A stretch of DNA of 64,000 bases from Delphinus delphis (GCF_949987515.2 NC_082689.1:8671501-8735500), one strand, 5' to 3'. Shown: positions 40,351 through 52,987, counted from the first letter of the stretch. Numbers and translations are program-made. The notes: generated from the letters alone by a model not told the origin.

Positions 40351-40926
40351 AAATGAAATGAGAAATTATATCAACCAAAACTATAATATTTGGCAAAGAC
40401 AACATTTATATCTCAAATAACTCTATCGAACAGGAGGGCCACAGAATTTTCTCTAGGGACAAGGCAGAACCCAATATTTTTCTAAGGTTATGTTTCATAT
40501 TAAATGATACAGAATATGTGGGTCTTAACCAATACTTGCATGAATCCTTGAAATGACTGCCAGACATCTTTTCTGAGGAAGATATTAGACATAGGTCTAA
40601 GAAGTTACTGAGCCTTCCCTGGGAGACAAATAGAAACGTATGTAACTGAACGGCAGTTCTACCACCCCTTATGTATGATGGTATAGCACACAAGTCTTCA
40701 TTTTAAACAAGATATTTGTGCTACTAATATTTTTAGATAACAAACTGTCCATGATCCAAGACTCATCTAAGACTTGTTTTGCTCCTATAATTATCAATTT
40801 GTAATTATTTTAGGCACCCAAAGAAATGCCATTATTCAAACCTTATTGGAAGTAAATTCCTCTTTGAGTTTAATGAAGTGGATAGGGCAACGAGGTGGGA
40901 AGTGGGATTTGTTTTTGTTTTTGTTT

Positions 40927-41151
40927 TTTTTGCGGTACGCGGGACTCTCACTGTTGTGGCCTCTCCCGTTGCGGAGCACAGGCTCCGGACGCGCAGGCTC
41001 AGCGGCCATGGCTCAGGGGCCCAGCCACTCCGCGGCATGTGGGGTCTTCCCTCTGCGGCACGTGGGATCTTCCCGGACCGGGGCACAAACCCGTGTCCCC
41101 TGCATCGGCAGGCGGACTGGACTCTCAACCACTGTGCCACCAGGGAAGCCC
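40927..41151 (-). mobile_element. CHR SINE, poly-A subtype, with two internal duplications
   Basis: Reversed copy in the first HTR2B coding intron. A GTGGGRTCTTCCC segment with its GCGGCA lead is repeated at about 41033-41077, and GGACT is repeated at 41114-41123. The 13-bp duplication GGGATTTGTTTTT lies at 40914-40926 and 41152-41164. Confidence 0.95.
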
Positions 41152-42770
41152 GGGATTTGTTTTTCAGAGAAATTTTGTGTGCTTTCTTTTTGTGGGACAA
41201 CAAATACTATATAATTTAAATGTCTTCCCCTTTCTGTATTAGCTTTTATTAAAAAAGTCTAATTTAGAGCCCCAGCAGTAATTAATTTAGTTTAAGTACC
41301 TGATAACTTATTTCCCTTAGATTCTTTCTTTCTTTTTATGTTCCATTTAAAATAATACATTACATTCTTATGGAAATAAGTTAGACATAATACATTATAA
41401 CAAATAAATGAAATTATAAATCCTTAAACCAAATTAAAACTCCTAATAAAAATAACATATAAGTTTTTGAATAGCTAACCTATCTCACCATACCAAGTTA
41501 ACCTTTTTCAGTTACTCTGAATAGTAAAAAACTTTTCTGACCTTGAGCCTATCAAATTAATACTATTTAGAATGAAAATATCTGGACTAGAAAAAATCCT
41601 TTCATAAACTGAGAATGTCTAGAACTGTTTTTAACTTGTATAAATTATTGTATCACGTGATTTCTACTTTAGGCAATTATTTTAGCTTTGTATAAAAGAT
41701 ACCTATTTAATGCAGTCATCTGTTACTTTTATATTAGTTTCATAAAAACAGTCTATTCACTAGTATTTCATGAAACTTGGAATCATAAAGGTTAATCAAA
41801 AAGATCCATCACTCTTAATTCTAAATCTCAGTCTCTTTCTTTCTTAAAGAAATTTCTCTATCACGTTTCAACATCTCTACTATTATCAATTAAGAAAGCA
41901 CTCAAGTAATAAAATTTTAATGATCTGCATTAATTTTAATATCCACTATCCACTTTCTGTTCCAAAATTGGAGTTTATAAAATAAATTCATTATGTTGGA
42001 AAAGGAGGCTAACAAGGTTTCACAGGCTTGTGAAAACCAGCATTAAAGAGCTTTCCCTCTTAGCTCACAATTAGAAGTATGTGGGTCAGGCAGTTCAATT
42101 CCAAAGACATGTACTTTTCATATGAGAATTCTATTGTGGCTTCCTACTCACGGCTACTAGATTTATGACTAGAATTTTCCAGACCTTAATTTAAAAAAAT
42201 ATAATCCATAATTAGAATAGCTAAATAGGCAAGTTTAAATTTATTAGCAACCCACTTTGAAAGATGATGGAGATCATGCATTTAAAAAAAGGAAGCCTAT
42301 AAGAAGATATAAGATATAAGACATTAATTATCTGCCTTTTAAAATCCTTAACTATGATTAACATCTCTGGTTGTAGCTCTAGGCTTGAGTATTTTTCTAC
42401 TTCCTACTCAGTTCTAAATCTGAACTTCAGGATAGTTGAAGATGAAGCCTCACTTCAAGTAGCTTCCACTGCAAAACTATCTGTCATGGATGATTCTTTC
42501 CACTCTAGACCATAAGTTTGCTTAAGCTCAGGTCAAAGAGTACATTGCTGCCTTTGTTCAAGGTCCTTTTCCACTAGTTAACAGGAAAACTGAACACTAC
42601 GGCTAAGAGGGAGAAAGTCTGATTGATTAGATTCATTCTAAACACAAGTTTCTCTGCCATACTTTATTTCTTTGTTTATTTTGAGCGGTCTTGCATAAGT
42701 TTGTTTCTGTGAGGAATTCTGAGTGCCTATCCTACGCCAGCAAACTCAATACACAACCTTTTCAAGAAAG

Positions 42771-42935
42771 CAGTGCTTCTCAAACACTAATCTGCATACA
42801 GATCACCTGGGTATTTCCTTCAACTGCAGTATGATTCAGTACCTAAGGGATGAGGCCCAAGAGCCTGCAGTTCTAACTAGTTCCTAGGTGATGCTGATCC
42901 TTGCTGATCTGAAGAGCACACCTTGAGTAGCAAGG
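42771..42935 (+). mobile_element. MER5A-like hAT-Charlie element
   Basis: CAGTGCTTCTCAAACACTAA, CAGATCACCTGGGTATTTCC and CTAGGTGATGCTGATCC in this order match MER5A. It ends near CACACCTTGAGTAGCAAGG. Confidence 0.8.
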
Positions 42936-43367
42936 CCCTAAAGAACACTTTCAATTAACATTTAAATTTTGATAAATAAATGCTCCCTCTCATATTCAAA
43001 GACTTAATTGTACCACAATTTACTCATCCACAAAATCAATGATATAATCTCTAAGGTCTCTTCCAGCTCAAGGATTATAATTTATCATCTCTGTCCCTTA
43101 TCCCCACCCCCAATTCAGTGAAGTAGGAAAAGTCTGATTACAGTAATTTACTTAAAAGTATGAATTACTCTTTCCACCTAATGCTTTAAATCCTTTTGAA
43201 AGAATCTGCTGAGCATGGAACCAAGTACCAAGGAATCATTTATCTTTTTTTCAATAAAAAATTCATACTGATTTTGTTTTAAAAAGAAATATTTTAATAT
43301 TTCTATTAAGCATGCCACATACCAACTTTGGAAACAGAAGGCACCAAATGGTGTGTTTGTCAGCCTT

Positions 43368-43432
43368 GCTACCTACCTTTTTTTTTTTGCTACCTATTTT
43401 TTTTTTTTTTTTGCTACCTACCTTTTTTTGTG
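43368..43432. repeat. T-rich tandem repeat, (T)n GCTACCTA units
   Basis: Three GCTACCTA(CC) units are separated by T-runs of about 12 and 18 bases and followed by a third run of 7. Unit growth probably followed slippage in the T-runs. It lies in the HTR2B intron. Confidence 0.85.
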
Positions 43433-44556
43433 AAGTATCCAAATATTTTTCACTGAGATCCCACTTGAGTCTTGAAAAAGACATATTCAAGTCTATCTAA
43501 AACCTCTTTCCCTAAATTATGGTCCTTTTTTGATCTGGGATACTAACCTTTCTCCACACCCAGGCTTCCTGAATTTAAACAGTTTACAATTAAAGGGTCT
43601 CTTGGTGCTCTGAAATCCTGAGATAGTTATCTTGGTTCCCTCTTCAATTATCTCAATCATTTTATACCTGTCAAAGTCAGATACACTCGCAAAAACCAGG
43701 AAAAGAAAAGTAGTTTACATGTCAGTGGACATACAATTAAACCATAAAAAGGGTTTATATAATCAAAAGTTAATATTTCTAAAGTGTTTCAGACTGTATG
43801 AGGTATAGAATAAATGCTTTTTAAATAAAAATTTGTTAAATAAAGTACTATGCTTAATAATGAGATTTTCATTTTAAACCCAAGTCTGTACTGTTTATTA
43901 CATCTCCTTGCTTGGAGTGAAGGATGGACTATATTGGAAGGGTAACAACCCATTTTTCTTTGGAATAATCTGAAGCCATTCCTTTTGCAAACTTTATTTA
44001 AGAACTATTTCTGTCAAAAGGAAAACTCAAGTCATTCCACTTAATTATTTCACCAAATTAGAGTTTGCTATAAACAAGGATCATACTGCTAGTTAATGCT
44101 AGAAGTAAGCCGAAATCCCAGGCCTCACTGAGACTGCCATGCTAGTATTCTTTTTGCCACATTATATTGCTTCCTCTATTCGGTAAATGTTTTTTTTTTT
44201 TTTAAATACAATAGCAGTTTAAAAATAAATTTTATCTGAATAGTAAGGTTAAGTTCCAGTTGCAACACTGTATACATTTTTAAAAGATCACAAAAGGAAT
44301 ACACAAAAGAGCAAAGGTCAAAATAATGCTAAAAATGCTAAACTGATTTAGGAAAAGAGCTGTAATTATTATACAAAACAGAAAATGTATTTAAAGGGTA
44401 CCATCTACAGAATGTATTTAATATTACTGACTCCATTATCTGAAGTCAAACATTATCTTGGAGCTTAAGTCGTAAAATTTCAGATGAATACAGAAAAAGG
44501 TTAAAAAATATGTATCACTTAAAAAAGAAACTGTAGATTAAAGGTTGCCATTTTGA

Positions 44557-44871
<315 letters not shown>

Positions 44872-46875
44872 TAGACACTGTTACACCCATACAAGCTCCT
44901 CACAACATTACATTCATCGTACAGCCTCTAAAGCACACTATCAGCAAAAAGTGTGAAAAAGAAGAAAAGTTCAAGGCTTGATTTTGACATGCAGGAAGAC
45001 TAAATCTGAAAACAGTTTTCATATATGTCAACCGATCATTAAGGTCTGGGTAGCATGCAGAATCTTGAAATTTTATTAAAGTAACAACAATTTAAAAAAA
45101 TGAAATGCATCTTAAATCACACCTAAGAAGATAAATAGGAAAAGAGGAAAAAAAACAAAAACAAAAAGAACCCAAACTTTTTGTATGCAGGTATCAGAGT
45201 TCATATATTCACCTTGGAAACCAGTATGTATGCAGACTAAAGGCATTACTGTCTAAGTGTTTTGAACATGTTTAATTACAAGTTTTAAGAGATACACAAA
45301 CGATGTTCAGAAATAATTTTTGGGAGAAATTGTATTTCTTCTAAACTGTTTTTATGCCCCTGTGCCCATGTTTAATACTCAAAGATAGCTGCTATATTAG
45401 AGTATCTTAGCATGAAGTACAGCATAAATGATAACTCAAATCTTTTAAATAAGTTAGTATCAGAAAAACAGATTCACAACGGTTACTATGATCATTAACG
45501 GTTTGCCAGCAGATTCACATTCTCCTAGTAAGGAAAAATTCAAAGAAGAAAAAAAATCAAGAGAGACCTGAAAATGCTAAAAGGAAAGCAAGAAAAAGAT
45601 GTGACTTCTCTCCCTAATCAGAAAAAAGAACGCTGGGGGAAAAATCAAGAAAGCAAGACACTGAAAATGACCTTTATATTCCCGGAATAAAGATACCAAG
45701 GCCAAACCTCTTTTGAAAAATTTGGAGGTAAAACTAAGGACTGTTACTAGTCTGGCTTGGGAGGAAATTAGGGTCAAGGAAAACTCTATTCAGAATGGAG
45801 GTATCTGCAAGTAGAGAGAAAAGGCTAGCTTTGGGGACAGAGGCTGATTGATAGAAGAGGCCCCTAAAAAAGAAGCTACGGAAAAGGCATGGATGGGTGA
45901 CAACTGCCAAAATTTAGAGTGGACAGAAGGAAAACTAAAGTAGTTCATATCAAACAACCCATACCTTTTTGGTAAGCTCAGTGTGATAAGGGAGAAGGAA
46001 AGGGAAACAGTGTGTGTTAGGGTAGGCTGGAGGCGGGGGGTGGGGGGGGGGAGACAATAGGGCAAAGGTAGAGGGAAAATAGGAGAAATGGCTCCTTAAG
46101 AGAATTAAAACACTGAAACTGAAATATAATCAAGCCAATAAACAGCCTGTTGGTACCTCAATCAAGGCTGGATGACATGAATTTATAAATTGATCAAATT
46201 TATAGAGTACCTATGATATGTTAGATACTAAGAATACAAAGATAAATAAGAAAAAGAATCTTTGCATTCAGGAAGATGGACTAATACTAAGTGATATGTA
46301 TACAGGAAGAAAAGAATAAAAAGATGAACCCAAAATTACAGCTTAGAAGGATCTTACAAATCTACTTTTTCCTTTTACAGATGAGAAAAGAAACCTAGAG
46401 GTTTTAAACAGTTGGCTTAAAGACTTAACAGCTTTTTAGCACAAAGGCCAAGATCAATGCCATTTTCATTTCATCACACTTTGTGTTGTAGAACCAATGA
46501 CAATTTAGTGACTTTGTAAAAGAAAAGGCAAATAATGAGGTTAGTTCAGTTTTTAAATTCTACAAAGTGCTAAAAAAAAAAAGAGCTCACTTTCTTCTTC
46601 TGAATTTACAGTTATCCTAGGTAACATCTGACAACAGTAAGGCGAAAGGAGAATAAGAGGGTAAGGTATAAAAAATACTAGTGAAAACTTAAATGACATT
46701 GACCAACAAGCTGGTTGGGAAGGTAATCTGAGCCTTGATGGGAGTTAGTGGAATGTGAAAAAAGAGAAGGAAGGATGCACTAGATGTCAAGATAACTGTA
46801 AAGAGAAGTAATGAAGAGCAGCAGGACAAGAAAGGGAAATATCAGAGTTCATGATTTTCGATATGGGCCAGTTTT

Positions 46876-47216
46876 TTCTTTTTTTAATTTATTTATTTTT
46901 GGCTGTGTTGGGTCTTTGTTGCTGCGCACGGGCTTTCTCTAGTTGCAGTGAGTGGGGGCTGCTCTTCATTGTGGTGTGCAGACTTCTCATGCAGTGGCTT
47001 TTCTTGTTGTGGAGCATCTAGGCACACAAGCTTCAGTAGTTGTGGCATGCAGGCTCAGTAGTTATGGCTCGTGGGCTCTAGAGCACAGGCTCAGTAGTTG
47101 TGGTGCACGGGCCTAGCTGCTTCACGGCATGTGGGACCTTCCTGGACCAGGGCTCGAACCCATGTCCCCCGCACTAGCAGGCAGATTCTTAACCACTGCG
47201 CCACTAGGGAAGTCCC
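46876..47216 (-). mobile_element. CHR SINE, long subtype
   Basis: Reversed copy from TTTATTTATTTTTGGCTGTG to GCCACTAGGGAAGTCC. A 14-bp duplication with two mismatches, TATGGGCCAGTTTT at 46862-46875, recurs at 47217-47230. Confidence 0.93.
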
Positions 47217-47542
47217 TATGGGGTAGTTTTAAGTGGACTTATGGATGGATGGCTTCAGGAGTGCACTGGAGTTGAAGAGTTCAAGAAATATAAAATTAGG
47301 TGTTAGAAGAGTAATAAATGGGATGAAGTCATGGAAGATGATAGCAAGGTTAACAGTGGATAGAAAACTATAGCAAGGGGCCAAAACCATTAAGGAAGAC
47401 AGACATATATCCTGGAGGTTGGTAGATGATCTAGATGGAGAATAGAGTGGTATAAGTAGCTTAAATAGACTTTAAAAGGGAAGTGCTTTGGGGTGGGGAA
47501 AGAACAGTGTAATGATTACCTGCAAGTAACAGGGTAGAGGTG

Positions 47543-47762
47543 GGGCCAGCCAAGTTTTTCTATAAAGGGCAAGACAGTAAATATTTTGGTCTTACAGATG
47601 CTATATGGTTCTGTCAGAAGTACTCAACTCTGCAGCAGAACAAAAGCAGCCATATATAATACATTAACAAATGGGTATGGCTGTGTTCCAATAAAGTTTT
47701 ATTTAAAAAACAGAAGGCAGGCCAGATTTGGCCCTTGGGCTATAGTTTGCTGACCCCTAGTG
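47543..47762 (+). mobile_element. non-autonomous hAT-type DNA transposon remnant
   Basis: AAGGGCAAGACAGTAAATATT, TATGGTTCTGTCAGAAGTAC, GTGTTCCAATAAAGTTTTAT and GTTTGCTGACCCCTAG are the successive phrases of a common mammalian hAT-derived element with short inverted ends. I am sure of the element type but not of the family name. Confidence 0.7.
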
Positions 47763-48184
47763 TAGAAAAGAAAGTATACAGAATCCTCTTTCTGGTGTTA
47801 TACCTGAGGAAAAGCAGAAAAAGCAGTGGCCTCCATTAGAAAGGGTTTGAGGAATATATTCTTGTCAAGGTCTCTTTGCTACCATAAAAAGGCTATGCAG
47901 GTGATAGGAGTACTTTTAGATTCATAAAAGTGAATTCTTTCATGATACTTCCTAGAGTTGTCTAAAGATCAATTAATTCAGACTTATTTTAAAGTATCTG
48001 CTGTTTCAAAGGGAAAGGATTAGGGTTAACCCTTGTGCTATCTTGCTAATAAGCTACTTCACTAATAAACAAGGTCATATTTAAATACCTACTTCATGGT
48101 ATTTAAAGTATAATAAAATTAGCATGAGGTACATTTCTTTCGTTTTTATTAGAGGAACCTTCAATCTTGAAAATAAATTTCATG

Positions 48185-48515
48185 GCTTCCCTGGTGGCGC
48201 AGTGGTTAAGAATCCGCCTGTCAATACAGGGGACACGGGTTCGAGCCCTGGTCGGGAAGATCCCACATGACGCAGAGCAGCTAAGCCCGTGCGCCACAAC
48301 TACTGAGCCTGCACTCTAGAACCCGCAAGCCACAACTACTGGACCCAAGTGTTACAACTACTGAAGCTCGCGTGCTCAGAGCCCATGCACTGCAATGAGA
48401 AGCCCGTGCACCACAATGAAGAGTAGCCCCTGCTCACTGCAACTACAGAAAGCCCGCATGCAGCAACAAAGACCCAACACAGCCAAAAATAAATAAATAT
48501 TTTTTAAAAAGCAAG
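48185..48515 (+). mobile_element. CHR SINE, long subtype
   Basis: Plus-strand copy from GCTTCCCTGGTGGCGCAGTG to AATAAATAAATATTTTTTAA. The 11-bp duplication TAAATTTCATG is at 48174-48184 and 48516-48526. Confidence 0.95.
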
Positions 48516-49133
48516 TAAATTTCATGATCCACTCGCTCTCAAATTTTTAAGTAGCATTTGAAAAAAAAACAATAAACCCTGAGTTTTCCCTAAGAAGTCA
48601 GAAAGAAAAGGTTAAAAGACATTCACAAATATCAAAAGATAAAACTGTCTGTTAAATGAAACTGTGTAACCTCAAAGATTATAAAATAGGTATCTACTCA
48701 GAATTAAGATATTGCATGAATGTATTCTTAAGTCTCTTTAGCTCAACTACACTGGATATTAAGATAAAAGCAGCTTCTCTTCTGAATTCTTTTCCTTAAC
48801 TTGGGATAGATCAACAAACAAAAATAGATAATGAGAAATGGAGAATAAATGAAGACATTCTCTACTATTTCATGCATACACTATGGTTTTAGGGAAGCTT
48901 TAATTACAAAACTGAAACCACTAACCAATCTCTTTAAAAACAGCAGGTTTGCTTACTTAGGTTCTATTTGTCAAATCTTCCACTGATTTATTGCTTGACA
49001 GATTCTGCATTGTGGGTACCAGGAATTACAATACACTAATAGGGTAAAGTCAGTAAGATAAACTTTAAAAGGACCTAATCTAAGAGTCAAAGGTCATAAA
49101 ATAACTCAATTTATCTTGTTTCTTCTTCCTTAG

Positions 49134-50023
49134 GCATTGCCATTCCAATCCCTATTAAAGGTATAGACACTGATGTGGGTAACCCAAACAACATCACTTG
49201 TGGGCTGACAAAGGATCGTTTTGGCAATTTCATGCTCTTTGGCTCACTGGCTTCCTTCTTTACACCTCTGGCGATCATGATTGTCACCTACTTTCTCACT
49301 ATCCATGCTTTACAGAAGAAAGCTTACTTGGTCAAAAACAAGCCACCTCAACGCCTAATGTGGTTGACTGTGTCCACAGTTTTCCAAAGGGATGAAACAC
49401 CTTGCTCAACACCAGAAAAAGTGGCAATGCTGGATGGTTCTCACAAGGACAAAACCCTGCCTAATGCAAGTGATAACATACTTATGCGAAGAACGTCCAC
49501 AGTAGGAAAAAAGTCAGTGCATACCATTTCCAATGAACAGAGAGCCTCAAAGGTTCTAGGGATTGTGTTTTTCCTCTTTTTGCTTATGTGGTGCCCCTTT
49601 TTTATTACAAATATAACTTTGGCTTTATGTGATTCCTGCAACCAGACGACTCTCAAAATGCTCCTGGAGATATTTGTGTGGATAGGCTATGTTTCCTCAG
49701 GGGTGAATCCTCTGGTCTACACCCTCTTCAACAAGACATTTCGGGATGCATTTGGCCGGTACATCACCTGCAATTACTGGGCCACAAAATCAGTAAAAAC
49801 TCTCAAAAAATGCTCCGGTAATGTGTACTTCCAGAATCAAATGGCAGAGAACTCTAAATATTTTATGAAACATAGAATGCGAAATGGCATTAATCCTGCC
49901 ATGTACCAGAGTCCAATGAGGCTCCGAAGTTCAACCATTCAGTTTTCATCAATCATTTTACTAGATACACTTCTCACCGAAAATGAAGGTGACAAAACTG
50001 AAGAGCAAATCAGTTATGTATAG
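49134..50023 (+). CDS. HTR2B: HTR2B coding exon 3 (ECL2, TM5-TM7, C-tail)
   Basis: This 890-nt terminal coding exon follows acceptor TTCTTCCTTAG. It begins [13 protein letters not shown], then ECL2 with an N-glycosylation site (NNIT) and the disulfide Cys. TM5 is around residues 216-238, ICL3 is long, TM6 carries MWCPFF, and TM7 carries NPLVY. The tail has the ITCNY palmitoylation-type Cys and the C-terminal PDZ ligand ISYV (human VSYV). The total protein is 479 residues against 481 in human; one Leu is missing in DTLLTEN. Differences from remembered human sequence include Ala225Ser in TM5, Val208Gly in ECL2, Arg400Trp and Arg411Cys. All motifs needed for ligand binding and G-protein coupling are intact. 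Confidence 0.97.
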
Positions 50024-50293
50024 AGTAACGGCACAGTTTTTATGTAACTAATACAATGATGAGTAAGATAAAGAAGATATAAATATACCAAGAATTACAC
50101 AAAAAATTACATCATGTATCAAAAATCATCTCTGTAAATTAAGAATTATGTATTAAGATTACCCAATTTTATTTGGGCAAAATTATTCTAACGAAAAAAA
50201 TCATTTTTGTATAGTTGCAAATTAAAAAACAATCCAGCACACTAGTTAAATGCTAAGATAGTCAAATGAAATAAAATTAAATAAATCAATAAA
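50024..50293 (+). other. HTR2B: HTR2B 3' UTR with poly-A signals
   Basis: The stop codon TAG ends at 50023. Three AATAAA hexamers follow at 50270-50275, 50280-50285 and 50288-50293, in an A/T-rich stretch ending TAAACTTCTGGC. Cleavage is therefore likely near 50300-50320, giving a short 3' UTR of roughly 280-300 nt. The exact cleavage site is not visible. Confidence 0.6.
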
Positions 50294-51065
50294 CTTCTGG
50301 CTTACAAAAAAACAATGTCACCATAAGAATTTATTTAGTTCCTAATTGTATGCAAAGCTATGCTAAGAATGAAATAAACAAAACAAGTATTAACCTTGTC
50401 TTCAAGGCATTAAAGACATAAGGCATAACACAGAACAACAGTGATAGGGTTGAACAGAGGACTAAAAATAAGTGCATAAAATAATGATCACATCTGAAGG
50501 TAAGCTGAGATTGCCATTCATAGTCTGGCTTAGTTAAATGTAGTCACAATTTTGCACTGATCAGGAAACTGTCTGATGGAAGGGGTAGGGAGAGTAGCTG
50601 GATATCACACAAAGTGACACGGTCTTAGAACTAGAGCTGTTTGTTAGATGGCTCACACCAAGCATCTACTCAGCAGAGGTGCGTCTACCGGAGGAGAAGG
50701 AGAAAGCAAATGAAACCAGTCTTGGGTACCTAAACCTCATTATGTTTCTCAAAGAGCATGCAATAAGGCATGGGACCTTATTAATCCAGGAACCTAAATT
50801 TTAATGATCTTATAAATGAGATCATGGCTGCCCAAGCTTCCCCAAAGACTTGGTTGAACTTCTGGTACAAAATTTTTTATTCATCTTTTTGTTACTTTAC
50901 TTTGCACTACAAGATCTGGAATAAATCCAATCTATGCTGTTTACTAACTGATTGAATTTACAAAAAATACTTAATTTCTCAGTCTCCTCATCTACGTTTC
51001 ATAGGGTTCTTATGAGAATGAGTTCATGTGGGTACTCTGTAAATGGAAGCCAATTCTATTTACTT
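50294..51065. other. sequence downstream of HTR2B
   Basis: An old-repeat-like stretch occurs around 50330-50480 (TTTATTTAGTTCCTAATTGT; AATGAAATAAACAAAACAAG). The remainder is unassigned. Confidence 0.5.
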
Positions 51066-51083
51066 TTGATATTTTAATTTTTT

Positions 51084-51292
51084 TTTTTTTTTTTTTTTTG
51101 CGGTACGCGGGCCTCTCACCGTTGTGGCCTCCCCCGCCGCAGAGCACAGGTTCTGGACGCGCAGGCCCAGTGGCCACGGCCCACGGGCACAGCCGCTCCA
51201 CGGCATGTGGGATCCCCCCGGACCGGGGCACGAACCCGCGTCCCCTGCATCGGCAGGCGGACCCCCAACCACTGTGCCACCAGGGAAGCCCC
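51084..51292 (-). mobile_element. CHR SINE, poly-A subtype, inserted beside an older SINE
   Basis: Reversed copy with a long poly-T, ending ACCAGGGAAGCCCC. Its duplication GATATTTTAATTTTTT is at 51068-51083 and 51293-51308. The same target sequence recurs at 51649 on the far side of the next SINE. Confidence 0.95.
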
Positions 51293-51308
51293 GATATTTT
51301 AATTTTTT

Positions 51309-51648
51309 AATTATTTTGTTTATTTTTGGCGGCGTTGGGTCTTCATTGCTGTGCGCGGGTTCTCTCTAGTTGCGGCGAGTGGGGGCTACTCCTCATCGCG
51401 GTCCGCAGGCTTCTCACTGCAGTGGCTTCTCTTGTTGCGGAGCATGGGCTCTAGGCACGTGGGCTTCAGTAGTTTTGGCATATGGGCTCAGTAGTTGTGT
51501 CTTGTGGGCTCCAGAGCGCAGGCTCAGTAGTTGTGGTGCATGGGCTTAGTTGCTCCGTGGCATGTGGGATCTTTCTGGACCAGGGCTCAAACCTGTGTCC
51601 CCTGCATTGGCAGGCGGATTCTTAACCACTGTGCCACCTGGGAAGCCC
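51309..51648 (-). mobile_element. CHR SINE, long subtype, sharing a target site with its neighbour
   Basis: Reversed copy from TTATTTTGTTTATTTTTGGC to GCCACCTGGGAAGCCC. The target TTGATATTTTA lies upstream at 51066-51076 and again at 51649-51659. It is more diverged than the poly-A copy beside it and was presumably there first. Confidence 0.94.
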
Positions 51649-52052
51649 TTGATATTTTATTTTTATGCTACTCACATAAATGGTGAATAAATTTAGGCTG
51701 AGGGAATCTGCAGTGAAGACAGCCCATATCTTAGCCTTTCCTTTTCAGGCTGACCCATTCTTATGCCTCAACCTATTGCTCCATCCTTGCTCCCTTCCAG
51801 GCAACACAGTTTAAGAAAATTATCACAAGAAATATGCTGGCTATGGAGAAGCTCACTCAGCATAAGAAAACCAGGTATATAAAATTCAAATTGCAGAATC
51901 CTTTCCTAGAACATGGTTCTATTACAGATCTTATGGGCTCTATGTCATCTGCCAGAAAGAGTATACCTTACAAATTTAACTCCTAAATCACTAAAACTTT
52001 AGGCATTTTTGTGACAACTCTTTTTTCAGCAGTGTTAAAGGTGGGTTATCTC

Positions 52053-52976
52053 CGCATGAAAGGATGTTTAACATCACTAATCATTAGAGAAATACAAATC
52101 AAAACTACAATGAGGTTATCACCTCACACTGGTCAGAATGGCCATTATCAAAAAAAACTACAAACAATAAATGCTGGAGAGGGTGTGGAGAAAAGGGAAC
52201 CCTCTTGCACTGTTGGTGAGAATGTAAGCTGATATAGCCACTAAGGAGAACAGTATGAAGGTTCCTTAAAAAACTAAAAGTAGAATTACCATACTGCCCA
52301 GCAATCCGACTACTGGGCATATACCCTGAGAAAACTGTAATTCAAAAGGAGTCATGTACCACAATGTTCATTGCAGCTCTATTTATAATAGCCAAGACAT
52401 GGAAGCAACCTAAGTGTCCATTGACAGATGAATGGATAAAGAAGATGTGGTACATATATACAATGGAATATTACTCAGCCATAAAAAGAAACAAAACTGA
52501 GTTATTTGTAGTGAGGTGGATGGACCTAGAGACTGTCATACAGAGTGAAGTAAGTCAGAAAGAGAAAAACAAATACCATATGCTAATACATATATATGGA
52601 ATCTAAAAAAAAAATGGCTCTGAAGAACCTAGGGGCAGGACAGGAATAAAGACGCAGACATAGAGAATGGACTTGAGGACACAGGAAGGGGGAAGGGTAA
52701 GCTGGGATGAAGTGAGAGAGTGGCATGGACATAAATACACTACCAAATGTAAAACAGATAGCTAGTGGGAAGCAGCCACATAGCACAGGGAGATCAGCTA
52801 GGTGCTTTGTGTCCACCTAGAGGGGTGGGATAGGGAGGGTGGGAGGGAGACACAAGAGGGAGGAGATATGGGGATATAGGTATATGTATAGCTGATTCAC
52901 TTTGTTATACAGCAGAGACTAACACAACACTGTAAAGCAATTATACTCCAATAAAGATGTTAAAAAAAAAAAGGGA
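52053..52976 (+). mobile_element. 5'-truncated L1, 3' end only
   Basis: About 920 bp of L1 3' end, from late ORF2 through the 3' UTR to AATAAAGATGTT and a poly-A. It resembles the last part of the 12.3-18.2 kb copy. It is flanked by the 11-bp duplication TGGGTTATCTC at 52042-52052 and 52977-52987, so it is an independent, truncated insertion. Its ORF2 remnant has frameshifts. Confidence 0.92.
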
Positions 52977-52987
52977 TGGGTTATCTC

